Below, one piece after another: positions 5,915-7,573 of a stretch of DNA of 7,573 bases. The stretch's first letter is position 1. Every line of letters starts with the position of its first letter. The notes beneath the pieces were generated by a model. That model had not been told where the DNA came from. It saw nothing but the letters and a program-made list of their open reading frames with translations, and ran no database searches. The position numbers and the translations under genes were made by a program. The stretch lies in assembly GCA_003453735.1 (NCBI GenBank), contig DMNE01000354.1, positions 493-8,065 of the forward strand. The letters are read 5' to 3'. The DNA is from Nitrospiraceae bacterium. Its GTDB lineage: Bacteria > Nitrospirota > Thermodesulfovibrionia > Thermodesulfovibrionales > UBA9159.

Positions 5915-6418
5915 GATGTCTCAACTGACCTAGAGAAATTCTGCAGCTATATTATGGGGTGCCGTGTCGTAGTTGAGGCCACGCACCGGCACAACCGGGA
6001 GGGCAAGCTCTACCATGTGAGCGTAGACCTTATGTTACCGCACAGGATAGTCGTGGTAGATCGAGAGCCACGTGCGCATGCTGCCCACGAGGACATCTTT
6101 GTGGCGGCGTGGGGCGCCTTTCACGCAGTGCGACGGCGACTTGAGGATCAGGCGCGCCTTCTGCGCTGGGATGTCAAACTACATGAGACGCCGCCGCATG
6201 GCTTGGTTTCGAAACTTTTTCTCGAAAGATGGCTACGGTTTCATCGAGACCTTTGATGGAAGAGAAATCTACTTTCATAAAAACAGCTCCTCGAAAATGC
6301 CTTCGCGAAACTTGCCGTTGGAAGCAAAGTTTATTTCTTCGAACAGAAAGGCGAGAAGGGGCCCCAAGCCAGTACCATCAGACTTCTCAAGAAGAGTAGA
6401 TCTAAAGGAGTTGAATGA
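5915..6418 (+). pseudogene. HPF (S30EA)/cold-shock domain fusion protein, N-truncated and frameshifted
   Basis: The first part (LEKFCSYIMGCRVVVEA, HNREGKLYHVSVDL, then DREPRAHAAHEDIFVA and RRRLEDQARLLRWDVK) is the C-terminal two thirds of a ribosome hibernation/sigma54-modulation domain. The second part (DGYGFIETFDGREIYFHKNS, then FAKLAVGSKVYFFEQKGEKG and PQASTIRLLKK) is a cold-shock domain with RNP1-like GYGFI and RNP2-like IYFH. Such HPF-CSD fusions bind ribosomes and RNA. The first 35 or so residues of the HPF domain are missing; homology begins about six codons after the fmdB stop. One base too many near 6221 shifts the frame, so HPF translation ends at 6254-6256. One base too few near 6286 restores it, and the original frame runs to TGA 6416-6418. 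No intact product is possible without correction. Confidence 0.72.
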
Positions 6419-6594
6419 ATAAAGTTTTTTTATCTATTGCTTTTTTGGGTTTATCTCTTATCTCTATGGTTGCAGAAGGGGCAGCCTGGAAATTAATAAC
6501 ACCCAAATTGAGCGATTCTTTTCTCCGGGCAAAGGTAATACTCCTGGTTAACTCATTTTTGGTCATATTAGGCCTGGTGTGGTGGCCTCGGTAA
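6415..6594 (+). CDS. small two-helix membrane protein (59 aa)
   Basis: A 59-residue ORF. Two hydrophobic stretches are seen, residues 4-20 (FLSIAFLGLSLISM core) and 41-57 (VILLVNSFLVILGLV core), joined by a polar loop with Lys/Asp/Arg; it ends WWPR. The first stretch could instead be an uncleaved signal. AAAGGAG (6404-6410) lies four bases before the ATG, and the start overlaps the TGA of the HPF-CSD gene as ATGA, so it was translationally coupled to that gene. No family recognised. Its end is close to the probable boundary of the insertion sequence, so its last residues may not be the original C-terminus. Confidence 0.5.
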   Translation: MNKVFLSIAFLGLSLISMVAEGAAWKLITPKLSDSFLRAKVILLVNSFLVILGLVWWPR

Positions 6595-7573
6595 GAATTG
6601 CCGCATCAAAAAATCAGTCTTCGAGTTCGATGGTGACTGTTCAGCAGCATTGTGGAGCGAAAAATGAGCGTTTTGGACGCACCTGTCCCTTGTAAGTTCT
6701 CTCCATTTTCCCGGATTTTCGGCCTTATGTTCTGATCGGCATAGGGTTATTGCATCTCTGCCACAGTTTTTCAAACTTCAATCCCTCCATGACCGTCTTT
6801 GTCACCTTCAGGGTTATCTGTCTGCTTTTACTTACGATCTTTGCCGCGAAGTCCAACACCTTCCGCCTTACCGTTGTCGCATAGCTGCCTATCGGCATTA
6901 CCTCTACCAGCACGTCCTCTTTGAAGGTCTCAAACAGGAAAAAGGCTATTACCATGCAGTAATATACTGCGCTGTTCGCCGCAAATCTCTTGAAGGGCAG
7001 TTCCTCGAACCCGAAGTCCTTTATTCCCCTATGCGGCAGTTCGTCTGCGCCTCTCCGGTGATGACTGCCGATTACCGATTCCGTCTTCGTGATTTCCTCC
7101 CGCAACGCTTCGCTGCATCCGGCAAGCGCCTCTTCGTTTATGCCTATGTTCGTCAGTATTATGTTGTCAGGCCGCACAAAGTCCAATAACCGCTGCTCTC
7201 CTTCATAATAGGGCCGCGTATAAATCGCCCGATAAAACCTCCTCCAGCTCTCGCACCGGTAGCCGAACTCCACATAGTCCCATTCCTGATGCCCGTTATC
7301 GTATCTTTCCCATTTCCCTCCCTGCGCCCCTACATATTCCTTGACGCTACTGTACATCTTCCCCGATACGATGAACAATACGCGCAACTTCTCAAGAGCC
7401 TCAAGGATCTTTTCATCAAAAAATTCGCTGTCTATTTCTACAGGCTTGGGGTGAAACCCATCTTGGAGAAATCTCTCAAAAAAAGGCAGAAAAGCAAGTT
7501 CTATTTTATGCAGACCGATAGGTGGTATCTCGAAAGATATATTTATCTTATTGTTGGGATTAACCTCTCCTGG
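6595..7573 (-). mobile_element. insertion sequence, IS1380/IS4-like, one end outside the window
   Basis: The transposase gene with about 130 bases of non-coding sequence after its stop (6595-6724). That tail holds no gene I can support, only short repeats such as GAGCG twice within 16 bases (6655-6670). The exact end and the terminal inverted repeat cannot be fixed because the other end is not in the window; the boundary near 6595 is a guess from where the neighbouring ORF stops. Confidence 0.5.
6725..7573 (-). CDS. DDE transposase, IS1380/IS4-like, N-terminus outside window
   Basis: 282 residues are visible, open right to the window edge. IDSEFFDEKILEAL matches the segment around the second catalytic Asp of DDE group 1 transposases (usually ADSGFY..E.L..L); the Asp codon is at 7430-7432. 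HHRRGADELPHRGIKDFGF, followed by LPFKRFAANSAVYY, matches the region with the catalytic Glu and the downstream RFxxN helix typical of IS1380-type enzymes. The first Asp and the DNA-binding N-terminus are missing. The visible part has no frameshift, so the element may be active or recently arrived. A start at the internal TTG (7385-7387) would be wrong: homologous sequence continues upstream of it. Confidence 0.82.
   Translation of the reverse strand, partial: PGEVNPNNKINISFEIPPIGLHKIELAFLPFFERFLQDGFHPKPVEIDSEFFDEKILEALEKLRVLFIVSGKMYSSVKEYVGAQGGKWERYDNGHQEWDYVEFGYRCESWRRFYRAIYTRPYYEGEQRLLDFVRPDNIILTNIGINEEALAGCSEALREEITKTESVIGSHHRRGADELPHRGIKDFGFEELPFKRFAANSAVYYCMVIAFFLFETFKEDVLVEVMPIGSYATTVRRKVLDFAAKIVSKSRQITLKVTKTVMEGLKFEKLWQRCNNPMPIRT

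Noticed and set aside
6072..6422. Plus-strand ORF covering the cold-shock domain as one protein
   Set aside because: Only its middle is cold-shock sequence; its ends are out-of-frame readings of the HPF part and of the end of the cold-shock domain.
1..7573. CRISPR array, tRNA or rRNA genes
   Set aside because: No regularly spaced repeats, cloverleaf sequence or rRNA signature was noticed on either strand.

Overview
The window looks bacterial. Several genes are preceded by Shine-Dalgarno sequences, and four sites match sigma70-type -35/-10 boxes with 17-base spacing. Families known from bacteria are present: an FmdB zinc ribbon, a fusion of HPF (ribosome hibernation factor) with a cold-shock domain, and a possible 6S RNA. 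An AmmeMemoRadiSam-type radical SAM enzyme, a second radical SAM protein, a THUMP protein and a HypE-like protein would suit an anaerobe, perhaps of the Desulfobacterota/Nitrospirota kind. That placement is inference.

Layout. Positions 1-1085 hold a minus-strand operon: promoter, small coiled-coil protein, then a HypE-like AIR-synthase-fold protein that runs off the window and is joined to its neighbour by an ATGA overlap. Positions 1119-1461 hold the decayed C-terminal end of an atypical short-chain dehydrogenase/reductase. Next is a THUMP-domain gene (minus, 1466-2002) with its own promoter. Divergent from it is a plus-strand pair of overlapping radical SAM genes (2127-3885). The first has an in-frame TAG just before its iron-sulfur cysteine motif. 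Converging on them is a minus-strand pair: protein-L-isoaspartate methyltransferase followed by an HhH-GPD/endonuclease III-like protein (3871-5320), with a promoter at 5410-5438.

Positions 5513-5708 hold a strong plus-strand promoter and a roughly 160-nt sequence that folds like 6S RNA: a long closing stem, a central bubble and a terminal stem. After it come an FmdB-like gene whose start codon reads TCG, an HPF/cold-shock fusion gene without its N-terminus and carrying two frameshifts, and a 59-residue two-helix membrane protein that looks intact. The right part (about 6595-7573) is an insertion sequence with an IS1380/IS4-like DDE transposase on the minus strand, cut by the window edge.

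The main theme is gene damage among otherwise conserved housekeeping genes: the SDR remnant, the amber codon in the radical SAM gene, the lost fmdB start and the frameshifted HPF-CSD gene. Either this locus is under relaxed selection (an insertion sequence lies next to it), or the assembly contains indel errors. The best candidates for something beyond ordinary annotation are the amber codon (nonsense mutation, error or recoding) and the 6S-like RNA.
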